A stretch of 64,000 nucleotides of DNA from Marinimicrobium hydrolyticum (GCF_030848505.1 NZ_JAVDDU010000012.1:42295-106294), one strand, 5' to 3'. Counted from the first letter of the stretch, positions 8,198 to 18,037 are shown. Translations and numbers: made by a program. Notes: generated from the letters alone by a model not told the origin.

Positions 8198-8833
8198 TCA
8201 GCCGACATTCATCTCTTTTTCAAATTCCGTCAAACTCTCCCGGAAGGGCTCCCGGGCGAATAACCGCTCCATATAGCTGTGCAGAGGCTGAGCCTGCTTG
8301 GTTTTACCCAAGTCGACTTCCATAAGCTTTAACCGCCAAAGAATCGGGGCCAAACAGCAGTCCACAATGGTGAACTCCTCGCTCATGAAGAACGGCATTT
8401 CGGAAAAAATAGGGGCGATCGTCAACAGGCTGTCTTTGAGGTCTTTGCGCGCCTTGACGATTTGCTCCTTGTTCCGGCCGTACAATATGGTGTCAACCAT
8501 GGGCGCCCAGTCGCGCTCCAGGCGATACATCCATAAACGACTTTGCGCACGCGCCACAGGGTACACAGGCAACAGGGGCGGATGCGGGAAGCGCTCGTCC
8601 AGGTACTCCATAATGACCTTCGACTCGTACAGAGCCAAATCCCTGTCAACCAGCGTTGGCAAGTTGTTGTAGGGATTTAAGTCGGCCAGTTCTTCAGGCT
8701 TGTTTTTGGGGTCGACATCAACCACATCCACGGAAACGCCCTTCTCGGCCAGCACAATGCGTACACGATGGCTGTAATGATCACGGCCGTCGGAAAACAA
8801 TGTCATGGATGAGCGTTTAGTCACAACACCCAT
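8198..8833 (-). CDS. sspA: Stringent starvation protein A, glutathione-transferase fold
   Basis: RNA-polymerase-associated protein that helps redirect transcription in stationary phase and acid stress. The N-terminal thioredoxin-like domain (TLFSDGRDHYSHRVRIVLAEKG) and the helical C-terminal domain (about residues 90-211) form the GST fold without being an active transferase. The family-specific NNLPTLVDRDLALYESKVIMEYLDERFPHPPL region is intact apart from normal variation. The start is the ATG at 8833, with GAGGTGA five bases upstream. An in-frame GTG three codons earlier overlaps that ribosome-binding site and is unlikely. The order petABC-sspA-sspB matches that of pseudomonads. Confidence 0.93.
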   Translation of the reverse strand: MGVVTKRSSMTLFSDGRDHYSHRVRIVLAEKGVSVDVVDVDPKNKPEELADLNPYNNLPTLVDRDLALYESKVIMEYLDERFPHPPLLPVYPVARAQSRLWMYRLERDWAPMVDTILYGRNKEQIVKARKDLKDSLLTIAPIFSEMPFFMSEEFTIVDCCLAPILWRLKLMEVDLGKTKQAQPLHSYMERLFAREPFRESLTEFEKEMNVG

Positions 8834-8901
8834 TAGCTTCACCTCGATTACTCAGTCCTACGAACACGGGCGGCAATGCCACCCGCATGAGCTTGCTTAC
8901 G

Positions 8902-11118
8902 TCAATGGACGTCTTTCCAATATTCCCGACTCAGCAGGTAGGCAAATATAAAGAACACGGACAAAAACAGCAGTACATACACCCCAATACGCTGACGAGT
9001 CAGTGCAATGGGTTCTGCGACATAGGTCAGGAAGTTCACCAGGTCGTATATGACGCCATCAAACTCTTCCGGTGTCAGTGACCCTTGCAGACTCCCCTCC
9101 ACCAATTGGCCGCACTCCTCATTCATCACCGGGTTGCCAATCTCATCACGCTGAGTTGAGCCATCAGCGTTGAGCATTGGTGCAGGAGCACATTCCGGCA
9201 GCCCCTGTAGATCGAGCATCACATGAGGCATGCCGACATTTTCAAATACTCGGTTGTTCACACCATAAGGGCGCGTGTCATCCCGGTAAAAGTTACGCAG
9301 GAAAGTATACAACCAATCTGGGTTCCGAGCGCGTGCCACCAGGGTTAGATCCGGGGGCATAACGCCGAAGAACCGGGTGGCGTCCTGCGGGCGCATGGAA
9401 ATTTCCATAAGATCGCCAATCGACTGATCGCTAAATACCAACTGCTCCATCATGATTTCTTCCGGAATGCCCAAGTCAGTAGCGACTCGTTCATAGCGGG
9501 AGAACTTCGCAGAGTGACAGCCCATGCAATAGTTAGCAAAGAACTTGGCACCACGCTGGAGGGAGGCATTATCTCTCAAGTCTGGTTTCATCTGATCGCA
9601 GGGTATATCCCCACAGCCACCACCACCGGCTGCCACAGCGGAGATGGGAATCACCACCAACGCGGCGAACAGAGCAAGACCACCCAAAACCAGCTTCAAG
9701 GGCAAGCCTTTCATCTGAACACGATCCGGCTCGGGGCGAGTTTCATCTCGGCTGGTCAACCAGGGCAGAGCAAAGAAGGCCACAGCCAGTACAAAGCTCA
9801 ACAGGCGAATCAAAAACGGAACATCACCACCCAAGTTCTGGAAGGTCATGATCAGGAAGAACAACCCAAACACGCCGCAGATAATCCAGCTGATAATGGA
9901 CGTGCGCTTAATGTGCGTACTGGTCCAGATCGGCATGGTGATGAAGTAGGCGAAATAGAACACGGTCGCCACCTGGGCCAGAAGCGTACGGCCTTCAGTG
10001 GGTGCCTGAACACCCAGATAACCCAGCACAACGAACATGGCAGCAAAGACCATCAGCCCCACACGAGCGATGTTGCCTTTGTAGCGCATGGAATTTACAC
10101 GCGCACGATCCAGCCAGGGTAGCACGAACAGGATGGCAATAGCCGCACCCATTGCCACCAAGCCCAAAAACTTGGAGTCCAGAGGACCAATATCAATGGT
10201 CACTGCACGCAGGATGGCGTAGAAGGGTGTGAAGTACCACACAGGCGCAATGTGCTCAGGAGTCTTGAGCCTATTGGCCTCTTCGAAGTTGGCGTATTCC
10301 AGGAAGAAGCCGCCCATCTCTGGCATAAAGAACAGTACGATACAGAATACAAACAGGAATACAGCAACACCGACCAAGTCATGCACGGTGTAGTAGGGGT
10401 GGAAACGCACACCGTCTTTGGGAATGCCGTTTTCATCTTTATGCTTTTTAATGTCTACGCCGTCGGGGTTGTTGGAGCCGACTTCGTGCAGAGCCAGAAT
10501 ATGCAGCACTACCAAACCCAGCAGAACGATAGGCAAAGCCACCACGTGCAGAGCAAAGAAGCGATTCAGAGTAATGCCGGAAATCAGATAGTCACCACGG
10601 ATCCACTGCACCAGGTCGTCACCGATCACTGGAATGGCACCGAACAGCGACACAATCACCTGCGCGCCCCAATAGGACATTTGCCCCCAAGGCAGCACGT
10701 AACCCAGGAAAGCCTCGGCCATAAGTACCAGGTAGATGGTCATGCCGAAGATCCACACCAGCTCGCGCGGCGCTTTGTACGAGCCGTACATCAGACCACG
10801 GAACATGTGCAGGTAGACAACCACAAAGAAGGCAGAAGCACCGGTGGAGTGCATGTAGCGCAGCAACCAACCGTATTCCACGTCCCGCATAATGTATTCC
10901 ACGGACGCAAAAGCGCCTTCGGCGGAGGGAACGTAGTTCATGGTCAACCAAATGCCGGTGACCAGCTGGTTGACCAAAACCAACAGGGATAGAACCCCGA
11001 AGATGTACCAAAAATTAAAGTTCTTGGGCGCGTAGTATTTACCCGCATGGGTATCCCACGCCCGTTGTACTGGCAATCGGTCGTTAATCCATTGCCACAG
11101 CCCTGTCGACTGACTCAT
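8902..11118 (-). CDS. petBC: Cytochrome b / cytochrome c1 fusion of the bc1 complex
   Basis: A single 738-codon frame carries both catalytic membrane subunits of ubiquinol-cytochrome c reductase. Residues 1-468 are cytochrome b, with the quinol-site PEW-type region replaced by APVWYFTPFYAILR and with the paired haem-ligand helices. Residues 469-738 are cytochrome c1: a retained signal-like segment (MKGLPLKLVLGGLALFAALV, ending AVAA), the haem motif CMGCH at 531-535, and a C-terminal membrane anchor before REYWKDVH. No stop or start signal separates the halves. An extra hydrophobic stretch precedes the junction, at about 400-460. Bradyrhizobium FbcH is a known fusion of this type, cut after translation by signal peptidase; the same is likely here. 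The start overlaps the Rieske stop by four bases. Confidence 0.93.
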   Translation of the reverse strand: MSQSTGLWQWINDRLPVQRAWDTHAGKYYAPKNFNFWYIFGVLSLLVLVNQLVTGIWLTMNYVPSAEGAFASVEYIMRDVEYGWLLRYMHSTGASAFFVVVYLHMFRGLMYGSYKAPRELVWIFGMTIYLVLMAEAFLGYVLPWGQMSYWGAQVIVSLFGAIPVIGDDLVQWIRGDYLISGITLNRFFALHVVALPIVLLGLVVLHILALHEVGSNNPDGVDIKKHKDENGIPKDGVRFHPYYTVHDLVGVAVFLFVFCIVLFFMPEMGGFFLEYANFEEANRLKTPEHIAPVWYFTPFYAILRAVTIDIGPLDSKFLGLVAMGAAIAILFVLPWLDRARVNSMRYKGNIARVGLMVFAAMFVVLGYLGVQAPTEGRTLLAQVATVFYFAYFITMPIWTSTHIKRTSIISWIICGVFGLFFLIMTFQNLGGDVPFLIRLLSFVLAVAFFALPWLTSRDETRPEPDRVQMKGLPLKLVLGGLALFAALVVIPISAVAAGGGGCGDIPCDQMKPDLRDNASLQRGAKFFANYCMGCHSAKFSRYERVATDLGIPEEIMMEQLVFSDQSIGDLMEISMRPQDATRFFGVMPPDLTLVARARNPDWLYTFLRNFYRDDTRPYGVNNRVFENVGMPHVMLDLQGLPECAPAPMLNADGSTQRDEIGNPVMNEECGQLVEGSLQGSLTPEEFDGVIYDLVNFLTYVAEPIALTRQRIGVYVLLFLSVFFIFAYLLSREYWKDVH

Positions 11119-11714
11119 ACCACTTCCTCCGGATCCTCGCCAATGACCAAAACGTTATCGCCCTCATAACGGTGCGGCGGTACTTCCAGATTGGTCGGAG
11201 CGGGAACGCCCCGGTAAACACGTCCAGCCATATCAAATCGAGAGCCATGACACGCGCAAAAGAAACCGCCTTGCCAGCTTTCACCACCCAGATCCTGTGC
11301 GCCTACGTCCGGACGGAACGCGGGAGCGCAGCCCAGGTGAGTGCACAGACCCAGCAACACAAGGTACTCTTCTCGGATAGAGCGGGTGGGGTTTTGAGCG
11401 TAAGGCGGCTGTTGGGGTTCTTCGGAGTTGGGATCGCGCAGTTGACCTTCCACTTTGGCCAGACCGGCAATCGCTTCAGGAGTGCGGCGTACGATGTATA
11501 CCGGTCGGCCCCGCCACTCCACTGTGATCATTTGTCCGGGCTCGATCTTGCCGATGTTTTGCCTGACTGGCGCGCCAGCGGCTCGAGCCTTGGCACTGGG
11601 GTTCCAGGAACCCACAAACGGTACAGCGACACCGACTGCACCCACGGCACCTACCACGGAAGTGGCAGCCGTGAGCACCCGGCGACGCGTTTTATTCACA
11701 ACGTCATTTGTCAT
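11115..11714 (-). CDS. petA: Rieske iron-sulfur subunit of the bc1 complex
   Basis: Carries the [2Fe-2S] cluster that takes the first electron from ubiquinol and passes it to cytochrome c1. The N-terminus has a twin-arginine-type signal (TRRRVLTAATS) that also serves as the membrane anchor. The two cluster-binding boxes are CTHLGC at residues 124-129 and CACHGS at 153-158, giving the two Cys and two His ligands. At 199 residues it has normal length. Its ATGA overlap with the cytochrome b/c1 gene implies translational coupling and balanced subunit production. Confidence 0.96.
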   Translation of the reverse strand: MTNDVVNKTRRRVLTAATSVVGAVGAVGVAVPFVGSWNPSAKARAAGAPVRQNIGKIEPGQMITVEWRGRPVYIVRRTPEAIAGLAKVEGQLRDPNSEEPQQPPYAQNPTRSIREEYLVLLGLCTHLGCAPAFRPDVGAQDLGGESWQGGFFCACHGSRFDMAGRVYRGVPAPTNLEVPPHRYEGDNVLVIGEDPEEVV

Positions 11715-11807
11715 TGACGAACTTCTCCCCTAACAGCTTCTGACGGCCAGTAAATCACTAAGATTCAACGATTTAGGATGGGGTCAAGGAACCCAAAAAA
11801 TTGGCCA

Positions 11808-11836
11808 ATCTTAAAGAAATTATGTGCCGCTTACAA
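11808..11836 (-). promoter_or_regulatory. Candidate sigma-70 promoter for petA-petBC
   Basis: Minus-strand TTGTAA, a 17-base spacer, then TAAGAT; each box matches the consensus at four of six positions. It lies 94 bases upstream of the Rieske start. This is a prediction from spacing and match only. Confidence 0.35.
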
Positions 11837-11903
11837 GAATAACCCCGCGCGGACTAAGGTTCCGGCGCCAGGTCTCTAGAAGAAACGAATACAGTACACG
11901 CAT

Positions 11904-11938
11904 AAAAAAACGCCCGGGCCAGTACCGACCTGGGCGTT
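11904..11938 (-). terminator. Rho-independent terminator after rpsI
   Basis: Minus-strand ACGCCC / GGGCGT stem with an inner, partly paired GC-rich loop, followed by seven T residues. It lies about 50 bases beyond the rpsI stop and separates the ribosomal operon from the bc1 operon. Confidence 0.85.
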
Positions 11939-11990
11939 CTCCGTACCCATTTGCCCAACCAGCGGCCGGGCCTCCGGATCGGGGGGGCTC

Positions 11991-12383
11991 TTAACGCTTG
12001 GAGTACTGTGGTCTCTTACGCGCTTTGCGCAAGCCCACTTTCTTACGCTCCACTGCACGCGAGTCGCGTGTTACGTAGCCCGCTTCACGCAAGGTTCCAC
12101 GCAAGCTTTCATCGTATTCCATCAGAGCGCGAGTCAAGCCGTGACGAATAGCGCCGGCTTGGCCAAAGCTGCCTCCGCCGCGAACGGTCACGTTGATGTC
12201 AAACTTGTCCACCATGTCAACGTTTTCCAGAGGCTGGCGAACAATCATTCGCGACACCTCACGACCGAAATACTGGTCCAACGGACGGTCGTTAACCACG
12301 ATGTTACCGGTGCCGGAAGCAATAAAAACTCTCGCTGTGGAGGTCTTGCGGCGGCCGGTGCCGTAATATTGAGTAACTGCCAT
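11991..12383 (-). CDS. rpsI: 30S ribosomal protein S9
   Basis: Small-subunit protein whose C-terminal tail reaches the P-site tRNA anticodon stem. The 130-residue sequence shows the family start [17 protein letters not shown], the [19 protein letters not shown] block, and the basic tail [14 protein letters not shown], whose last residues contact tRNA. It follows rplM with a 14-base gap, the usual L13-S9 operon, and is closed by a terminator. Confidence 0.98.
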   Translation of the reverse strand: MAVTQYYGTGRRKTSTARVFIASGTGNIVVNDRPLDQYFGREVSRMIVRQPLENVDMVDKFDINVTVRGGGSFGQAGAIRHGLTRALMEYDESLRGTLREAGYVTRDSRAVERKKVGLRKARKRPQYSKR

Positions 12384-12397
12384 AATCAGCGTCCCGG

Positions 12398-12826
12398 TTA
12401 GATTTTCAATTCTTGAGGTTGCTGAGCAGTGTGCGGATGCTCACTACCTGCGTACACTTTCAGTTTGGACAACATGGCGCGCCCCAGTGGGCCTTTGGGC
12501 ATCATGCCTTTAACCGCTTTCTGGATGGTGCGCTCGGGGGCTTTTTCTATCAATTTCTCGAAGCTGATAGATTTAATGCCGCCGATATGGCCGGTATGGT
12601 GATAGTAGATCTTGTCCTTTGCCTTTTTGCCGGTAACGCGTACTTGCTCGGCGTTTATCACCACGATGTAATCACCGGTGTCCACATGGGGAGTGTACTC
12701 AGGCTTGTGCTTTCCGCGCAGACGAGTTGCGATCTCGGTGGCCATACGGCCCAGAGTCTTGCCCGCTGCATCGATGACGAACCAGTCATGGGAGACTGAT
12801 TCCGCTTTAGCACTATATGTCTTCAT
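12398..12826 (-). CDS. rplM: 50S ribosomal protein L13
   Basis: Early-assembly protein of the large ribosomal subunit. The 142-residue chain has the family hallmarks [17 protein letters not shown] near the N-terminus, then [23 protein letters not shown] and MLPKGPLGR-like [18 protein letters not shown]. It is the first gene of the rplM-rpsI operon and has a strong promoter about 45 bases upstream. In enterobacteria L13 represses its own mRNA; whether the short leader here does the same cannot be judged from sequence alone. Confidence 0.98.
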   Translation of the reverse strand: MKTYSAKAESVSHDWFVIDAAGKTLGRMATEIATRLRGKHKPEYTPHVDTGDYIVVINAEQVRVTGKKAKDKIYYHHTGHIGGIKSISFEKLIEKAPERTIQKAVKGMMPKGPLGRAMLSKLKVYAGSEHPHTAQQPQELKI

Positions 12827-12868
12827 GTTATTCCTGCCTCAGGAGGTGCTTCCCATAAAAGAGCGCGA

Positions 12869-12897
12869 ATACTACATAAGCCCCCGTGGGTTTTCAA
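12869..12897 (-). promoter_or_regulatory. Sigma-70 promoter of rplM-rpsI
   Basis: Minus-strand TTGAAA, 17-base spacer, TAGTAT; both boxes match the consensus at five of six positions. The predicted start leaves a leader of about 35 bases before the L13 start codon, containing AGGAATAAC as the ribosome-binding site. Confidence 0.65.
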
Positions 12898-12940
12898 GGG
12901 CTTTTCGCGGATTTTTCACTGTCGGTCAACGACGACGGGC

Positions 12941-14056
12941 TCAGGGTTTGTGGGCCAAAGCCAGGTAGTCGACACTCTGCATTTCCAGCAGCCGACTGAC
13001 GGTACGCTGAAATTCAAATGTCAGTCGCCCTTCCTCGTAGAGAGTTGTCAGAGGCTTAGCGGCCGAGATCACCAATTTGACCCGGCGATCGTAGAATTCA
13101 TCCACCATATTGATAAAGCGCCGAGCCTGGTCATCGTTACTCCACCCCAGAGCGGGCACGTTGCTGACCACTACGGCGTGGTATTCCCGTGCCAACTCAA
13201 TGTAGTCGTTCTGAGACCTCGGGCCGTCGCATAGGTTTACAAAATCGAACCAGGCCACATCCTCTCCCACATAGCGAGCCTCAATGGTCCGACCCTCAAC
13301 CTCCAGTGCCTGATTGGGGCGAATTTCTCCGCGCGCCGGCACCAAAGAATGGAAACTGGCCAGTAAACTTTTGTCGGCTGCGTCGTCCAATGGCGAATGG
13401 TACAGCTCCGCTTGGCGTAACGCACGCAGACGGTGATCACTGTCGCCATTTATTTCAATGGTCAGGGTATGACGCTGAATCAGGTCAATGGCCGGCAAGA
13501 ATCTGGCCCGCTGCAAACCGTCACGATAGAGCTGTTGAGGGGGAATATTGGAGGTGGCTACTAGCGTGACTCCACGTGCAAACAGGGCTTCCAACAGGGT
13601 TGCCAGGATCATCGCATCGGTAATATCGGTGACGAAAAACTCATCGAAACAGATGACCCGCGCCTCTTTGGCCAAAGCGTCGGCCACACCTTCCAACGGG
13701 TTCTTGTGCCCCGCAAGGCGTTTCAACTCTTCGTGGACTCGCCGCATAAACCGGTGGAAATGCACCCGCTGCTTGCGCTCAAAGGGCAAACTCTCATAAA
13801 AATTGTCCATTAAGTAGGTTTTGCCCCGGCCAACGCCACCCCACATATACAGTCCCTGCACCGGCTCGGGCATTCGCCCCAGAAGGCGAAGCAAGCGTGC
13901 GCGTAAACCCGCTGGCGGCTCCGGAGCAGCCGTGAGCGCCTCATAAAGCCTCTGCAGCGCCTCCACCGCCCGCGCTTGGGCGGAGTCAGCCCGGAAGCCC
14001 GGCCGCATCAGGTCGCGCTCATAGCGCCCGCGTGGATCATCCTGTGTGGCGCTCAC
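12941..14056 (-). CDS. zapE: Cell-division ATPase ZapE (AFG1 family)
   Basis: AAA-type ATPase that associates with the FtsZ ring during division and is needed under low-oxygen or heat stress in E. coli. Walker A is GGVGRGKT at residues 73-80, Walker B is VICFDEFFVTDI, and the sensor region LVATSNIPPQQLYRDGLQRARFLP is typical. The 371-residue length fits the family. It lies directly upstream of rplM, as in many gammaproteobacteria, and 40 bases downstream of the hydrolase gene, so the two are probably cotranscribed. Confidence 0.95.
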   Translation of the reverse strand: MSATQDDPRGRYERDLMRPGFRADSAQARAVEALQRLYEALTAAPEPPAGLRARLLRLLGRMPEPVQGLYMWGGVGRGKTYLMDNFYESLPFERKQRVHFHRFMRRVHEELKRLAGHKNPLEGVADALAKEARVICFDEFFVTDITDAMILATLLEALFARGVTLVATSNIPPQQLYRDGLQRARFLPAIDLIQRHTLTIEINGDSDHRLRALRQAELYHSPLDDAADKSLLASFHSLVPARGEIRPNQALEVEGRTIEARYVGEDVAWFDFVNLCDGPRSQNDYIELAREYHAVVVSNVPALGWSNDDQARRFINMVDEFYDRRVKLVISAAKPLTTLYEEGRLTFEFQRTVSRLLEMQSVDYLALAHKP

Positions 14057-14096
14057 GCTCCCTCGCCCCCCACATTGAATCCAGTGCGCTGCCCCA

Positions 14097-14771
14097 TCAA
14101 ACTCTTCCCTCCAGTTGCGCCGGCAAGGTGTCCAGGAGGTCTTTCTTTAGCGTCACCAGGCCACCGTGGAAAAAATGCCCCGCGTCGGGGTAGCGCAGCA
14201 ATTGCAATGGCGACTCAATTCGCTCACGCCACTGATAGACGGAATCGGGCTCCACCACATCATCCTGATCTCCCTGAATTAAGCACACCGGGCACGGAAA
14301 GCGCCCTTCTTGGTCATAGGGGTAGCGCGCTACCGGTGGAGCGACAAGGGTCAGATGTTGAACCGCCCAATCACTGCGATAAGTGGCTTGCGCCGCCACC
14401 GAAGATCCGAATGAGAACCCGGCCAGCAAAAGGTTCGAGTGAATACCCTGGGATTTCACCCAAGACACCACAGCCAGCAAGTCATCCACTTCGCCCCGGG
14501 CGTTATCGAATTCGCCGCCGCTCTCGCCCACACCACGAAAATTAAAGCGCACCGAATCGACCCCCAAGTCCCGGTAGACGCGCATCAGCGTTGTCACCAC
14601 TTTATTGTTCATAGTACCGCCGTGCAGCGGATGCGGATGGCAGACTACTGCCACCAGGCCGCGACCAGCCAGGGGGCCCTCTGACTGGCCGGCTTGCGTG
14701 CGCGCCTCCAGCTGACCCACCGGGCCATCGATAGCAATTGCTGTCTCGGTCTGAGAAAATGACTCGCTCAT
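14097..14771 (-). CDS. Alpha/beta-hydrolase of the CHPHP family
   Basis: A 224-residue soluble hydrolase with the alpha/beta fold. The N-terminal VAVVCHPHPLHGGTMNN motif marks a widespread bacterial subfamily. The nucleophile elbow is GFSFGS with Ser120, the acid is probably in GDQDDVVEPD, and the His is in DAGHFFHG. The natural substrate of this subfamily is not known; members are usually annotated as esterases or dienelactone-hydrolase-like. It stands at the head of the zapE unit. Confidence 0.85.
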   Translation of the reverse strand: MSESFSQTETAIAIDGPVGQLEARTQAGQSEGPLAGRGLVAVVCHPHPLHGGTMNNKVVTTLMRVYRDLGVDSVRFNFRGVGESGGEFDNARGEVDDLLAVVSWVKSQGIHSNLLLAGFSFGSSVAAQATYRSDWAVQHLTLVAPPVARYPYDQEGRFPCPVCLIQGDQDDVVEPDSVYQWRERIESPLQLLRYPDAGHFFHGGLVTLKKDLLDTLPAQLEGRV

Positions 14772-14833
14772 GGCGCTACCTCTTTAAAAAAACGAACCCG
14801 CATCGGGAATGTATAAAAAATGTACGAAGACCC

Positions 14834-14862
14834 GACTGCCGGACCGAAAAAAGTCGTATAAT
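14834..14862 (+). promoter_or_regulatory. Candidate promoter of zapG-degS unit
   Basis: A perfect TATAAT at 14857-14862 lies 77 bases before the zapG start. The -35 position at 17-base spacing (GACTGC) is a poor match, so the promoter may need an activator or use a different -35. Only the -10 box is convincing. Confidence 0.4.
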
Positions 14863-14938
14863 ACCTTGAGCACCGGGCTCTTTGCATGGATGCCCTCAAA
14901 CGCCCGCAGTAATTATCAGTACACCTTAGGAGAATTTT

Positions 14939-15442
14939 GTGGTTTCAATCAGCACCCTCGTTATTACCGGCCTGCTTTGTCTGCTGGGCGGAGCGGCCTT
15001 GGGCGCCTCCTTGTTAAACCTGTGGGGTCCGCCAAACCGGACTCGCGAGCTGGAAGAGCGCTTGTACCGAGCTGAAAACGAGTTAAAAAAATACCAACAA
15101 GATGTAACTCAGCATTTTTCCCGCACGTCCGAGCTGGTCAACAACCTGACCCACAGCTATCGGGAAGTGTACGAGCACTTGGCCAATAGCGCTCTCAAAC
15201 TGACCACGCCGGCCATGAGTCGCCAGATTTTGGAATCGGCCAACAGTCAGTTGCTGGGCGACGAAACCACGTACATCAGCGAGGAAAGCTACGAAGCCCC
15301 CCGGGACTGGGCACCCAAGCGGGGCCCGGGTACCTTGAGCGAAGATTACGGGCTACACGAGGAAGACGAGCCGGAAACGGATACGTCGGAGCTTCAGCTA
15401 GAAGACCCCGAAACCCACCAAACCACCACCGAGCGCTCCTAA
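14939..15442 (+). CDS. zapG: ZapG/YhcB family inner-membrane protein (DUF1043)
   Basis: Small membrane protein connected in E. coli with cell division and envelope synthesis. It has one N-terminal membrane segment (about residues 5-27), then a coiled-coil region (RELEERLYRAENELKKYQQDV), the conserved FSRTSELVNNLTHSYREVYEHLANSA block, and an acidic, disordered C-terminal tail. At 167 residues it is a little longer than the E. coli protein (about 130), mostly through the tail. Translation starts at a GTG with AGGAGAA five bases upstream. It precedes a DegS-type protease, the same neighbour as in E. coli, where degQ and degS follow yhcB. Confidence 0.92.
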   Translation: MVSISTLVITGLLCLLGGAALGASLLNLWGPPNRTRELEERLYRAENELKKYQQDVTQHFSRTSELVNNLTHSYREVYEHLANSALKLTTPAMSRQILESANSQLLGDETTYISEESYEAPRDWAPKRGPGTLSEDYGLHEEDEPETDTSELQLEDPETHQTTTERS

Positions 15443-15494
15443 ACGTCCAGCAGGAGCGCTATCGACCGGCAAGGCAGCAAGAGCGGAGCTTTCT

Positions 15495-16661
15495 ATGGCG
15501 GCATTACGCCTGTTTCAATCCCTGGGGTGGCCGGTTGCGGCCGGGCTCCTTATCGCTCTGCTGACTTTGTTGGTGTTCCCAGAACTGCGCCCGGCTCCCT
15601 TGCTGGACGCCAGCCCCCGCAATTCTTCAGCCAGTCAGCCCCAGACACTACACTCCTATGCTGACGCCGTCGACCGGGCGGCACCAGCGGTGGTCAACAT
15701 TTACACCCGCAAAACCCTCGAGCTCAATCGTCACCCGCTAGAGGGCCACCCCCTCTACCGACATCTACAGCGCAATCCGGACCAGCCTCAACAACAACGC
15801 CGACAGCTGGCTCTGGGCTCGGGCGTGATTGTGGATACGCGCGGATACCTGCTCACCAATGAACACGTAATCCGAGGCGCGGAAGACATTTTGGTACTCC
15901 TGCACGATGGCCGCGAAACTCGCGCTCAGTTGGTGGGCACGGACCCAGACAGCGACTTGGCGGTACTGAAAATTGAGCTAAACCAGCTCACCGCCATCGA
16001 AGTGGGAGAGCCCACCCATGCCAGAGTGGGCGATATTGTCCTGGCCATCGGCAACCCTTTCGGGGTAGGCCAGACGGTGACTCAGGGCATTATTAGTGCT
16101 ACCGGACGATGGAATCTGAATATCAGCGAGTATGAAAACTTTCTGCAAACGGACGCGGCCATTAACGTGGGCAACTCCGGCGGCGCCCTGGTGGACACCC
16201 AAGGCAGACTTTTGGGTATCAACACCGCCATTTTGCGAGAAAGCGAGTTCTTGGGCCAAAGTGAATTTTCGGTGGGGGTCAGCTTTGCCATTCCCGCCGA
16301 TACGGCGATGAACTCACTGCGTGAAATCATTGAGCACGGACGCGTGGTACGCGGTTGGCTGGGCCTGGAAGCCCAACCACTCACTCCTCAATTGGCACGA
16401 GAGTTTTCGGTAGAACCCGGTATTGAAGGTGTGCTGGTAACGGCGATTTACGCCGACAGCCCGGCGCATGTGGCCGGGCTCAACCCCGGCGACATACTTA
16501 CCCACATCGACGATCAATCTGTAGGCGAAGACGGGCGCCGGGGTATGAACCAGATAGCGGCCACCGAGCCCGGCAGCGAAGTCACTTTACAGGTGGTTCG
16601 CGATGGTCGACGCCTACGGCTTGAAGCCGTCATCAGCGAACGACCGACGGAATCCAGTTAA
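15495..16661 (+). CDS. algW: DegS/AlgW-type site-1 envelope-stress protease
   Basis: Membrane-anchored serine protease that cuts the anti-sigma factor RseA/MucA when misfolded outer-membrane proteins accumulate, starting the sigma-E response. An N-terminal anchor spans about residues 12-30. The trypsin domain carries His124 (TNEHVI), Asp154 (DSDLAVL) and Ser228 (GNSGGAL). One PDZ domain occupies about 285-380, with a GWLG ligand-binding start. One rather than two PDZ domains, together with the membrane anchor, distinguishes it from DegP/DegQ. Its 3' end overlaps the hisD 3' end on the other strand by four bases. The symbol algW follows Pseudomonas usage; degS would be equally fair. Confidence 0.92.
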   Translation: MAALRLFQSLGWPVAAGLLIALLTLLVFPELRPAPLLDASPRNSSASQPQTLHSYADAVDRAAPAVVNIYTRKTLELNRHPLEGHPLYRHLQRNPDQPQQQRRQLALGSGVIVDTRGYLLTNEHVIRGAEDILVLLHDGRETRAQLVGTDPDSDLAVLKIELNQLTAIEVGEPTHARVGDIVLAIGNPFGVGQTVTQGIISATGRWNLNISEYENFLQTDAAINVGNSGGALVDTQGRLLGINTAILRESEFLGQSEFSVGVSFAIPADTAMNSLREIIEHGRVVRGWLGLEAQPLTPQLAREFSVEPGIEGVLVTAIYADSPAHVAGLNPGDILTHIDDQSVGEDGRRGMNQIAATEPGSEVTLQVVRDGRRLRLEAVISERPTESS

Positions 16662-17986
16662 TCCTGCTTGCTCTCCAGCATACGTAACTCTGCCGACCGT
16701 GCATGCGCTTCCAAGTCTTCACTGCGCGCCAAAACCGAGGCGGTGCGCGCCAGGACATCAGCTCCTTGCGGCGAGCACATAATAATAGAACTGCGCTTCT
16801 GGAAGTCGTACACCCCCAGTGGCGAGGAAAAGCGCGCCGTACCTGACGTGGGTAGAACATGGTTCGGACCCGCACAGTAATCACCCAACGCCTCGGGCGT
16901 GTAACGACCCATAAAGATCGCACCGGCGTGACGCACCTTCGGCAGTAGGGATTCTGGATCCGCTACCGACAACTCCAGGTGCTCGGGCGCAATGCGATTA
17001 CTCACCACCAGAGCCTGATCCATATCCACGACTTTAATCAAAGCCCCCCTCTTAGCCAATGACTCTCGGGCAATTTTGCTGCGCTGCAAATCCGGCAGCA
17101 AGCGCGCCATGGCTTGCTCCACTTGAACCAGAAAGTCAGCGTCAGGGCTCACCAAGATCGACTGAGCTTGCTCGTCGTGCTCGGCTTGGCTGAACAAATC
17201 CATGGCGATCCATTCTGGGTCCGTCTGGCCGTCGCAAATCACCAGAATCTCGGACGGGCCAGCGATCATGTCGATATCCACCTGCCCGTATACGGCGCGC
17301 TTAGCCGTAGCCACATAGATATTGCCGGGGCCGACTATCTTATCGACTTTGGGAATCGATTCTGTGCCAAAGGCCAGGGCGGCCACGGCTTGGGCGCCGC
17401 CGATCGTAACCACGCGATCGACGCCAGCGATAGCGGCCGCCGCCAAAACCATGGAGCTCAGTTCACCGTCCGGCGCCGGCACCACCATGATCAGCTCATC
17501 CACACCCGCTACTTTTGCGGGAATGGCATTCATCAATACAGAAGAGGGATAGGAAGCCTTGCCGCCAGGCACGTACAGGCCGACCCGCTCCATGGCGGTG
17601 ATCTGTTGGCCGAGCACGGTGCCGTCTGCCTCTGTGTAGCGCCAGGAAGCTTGATGCTGGCGCTCGTGATAACGACGCACACGTTCTGCCGCCACTTCCA
17701 GGGCCTGGCGCTGCTCTGGGGAAATATCTTCAAGCGCTTGCTGAAGCAGCTCCGGCGCCAGAGTCAGCTCCGCCATGCTGCTAGCCTGGCGGCGATCCAA
17801 GCGGTTGGTGTATTCCACGACGGCGTCGTCACCGCGGCTTTTTACCGCCTGTAGAATCTCTGCGACCACCTGAGTCACACCCGCGTCGGACACAGAGTCC
17901 CAGGCCAGCAGTGCATCCAGGCGAGCGTCAAAATCCGCTTGCGTGGCGTTTAAACGGGCAATGGAAAAATCGTTGGCATCAGCCAT
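16658..17986 (-). CDS. hisD: Histidinol dehydrogenase
   Basis: Zinc- and NAD-dependent enzyme for the last two oxidation steps of histidine synthesis, histidinol to histidine. The 442-residue sequence has the family signature around [12 protein letters not shown], the zinc/catalytic segments [10 protein letters not shown] and [12 protein letters not shown], and [24 protein letters not shown] with the metal-binding Asp and His. It lies 51 bases after hisG in the murA-hisG-hisD order found in Pseudomonas. Confidence 0.97.
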   Translation of the reverse strand: MADANDFSIARLNATQADFDARLDALLAWDSVSDAGVTQVVAEILQAVKSRGDDAVVEYTNRLDRRQASSMAELTLAPELLQQALEDISPEQRQALEVAAERVRRYHERQHQASWRYTEADGTVLGQQITAMERVGLYVPGGKASYPSSVLMNAIPAKVAGVDELIMVVPAPDGELSSMVLAAAAIAGVDRVVTIGGAQAVAALAFGTESIPKVDKIVGPGNIYVATAKRAVYGQVDIDMIAGPSEILVICDGQTDPEWIAMDLFSQAEHDEQAQSILVSPDADFLVQVEQAMARLLPDLQRSKIARESLAKRGALIKVVDMDQALVVSNRIAPEHLELSVADPESLLPKVRHAGAIFMGRYTPEALGDYCAGPNHVLPTSGTARFSSPLGVYDFQKRSSIIMCSPQGADVLARTASVLARSEDLEAHARSAELRMLESKQD

Positions 17987-18037
17987 GGCGTAGCCTTCCT
18001 GTGAAAAGCAAAAAATTCGAGGCAGTGGGATGAATTA

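Noticed and set aside
10252..10992. Plus-strand frame of 246 codons antisense to cytochrome b
   Set aside because: His/Gln-rich translation is the usual mirror of a membrane-protein gene; no independent coding evidence.
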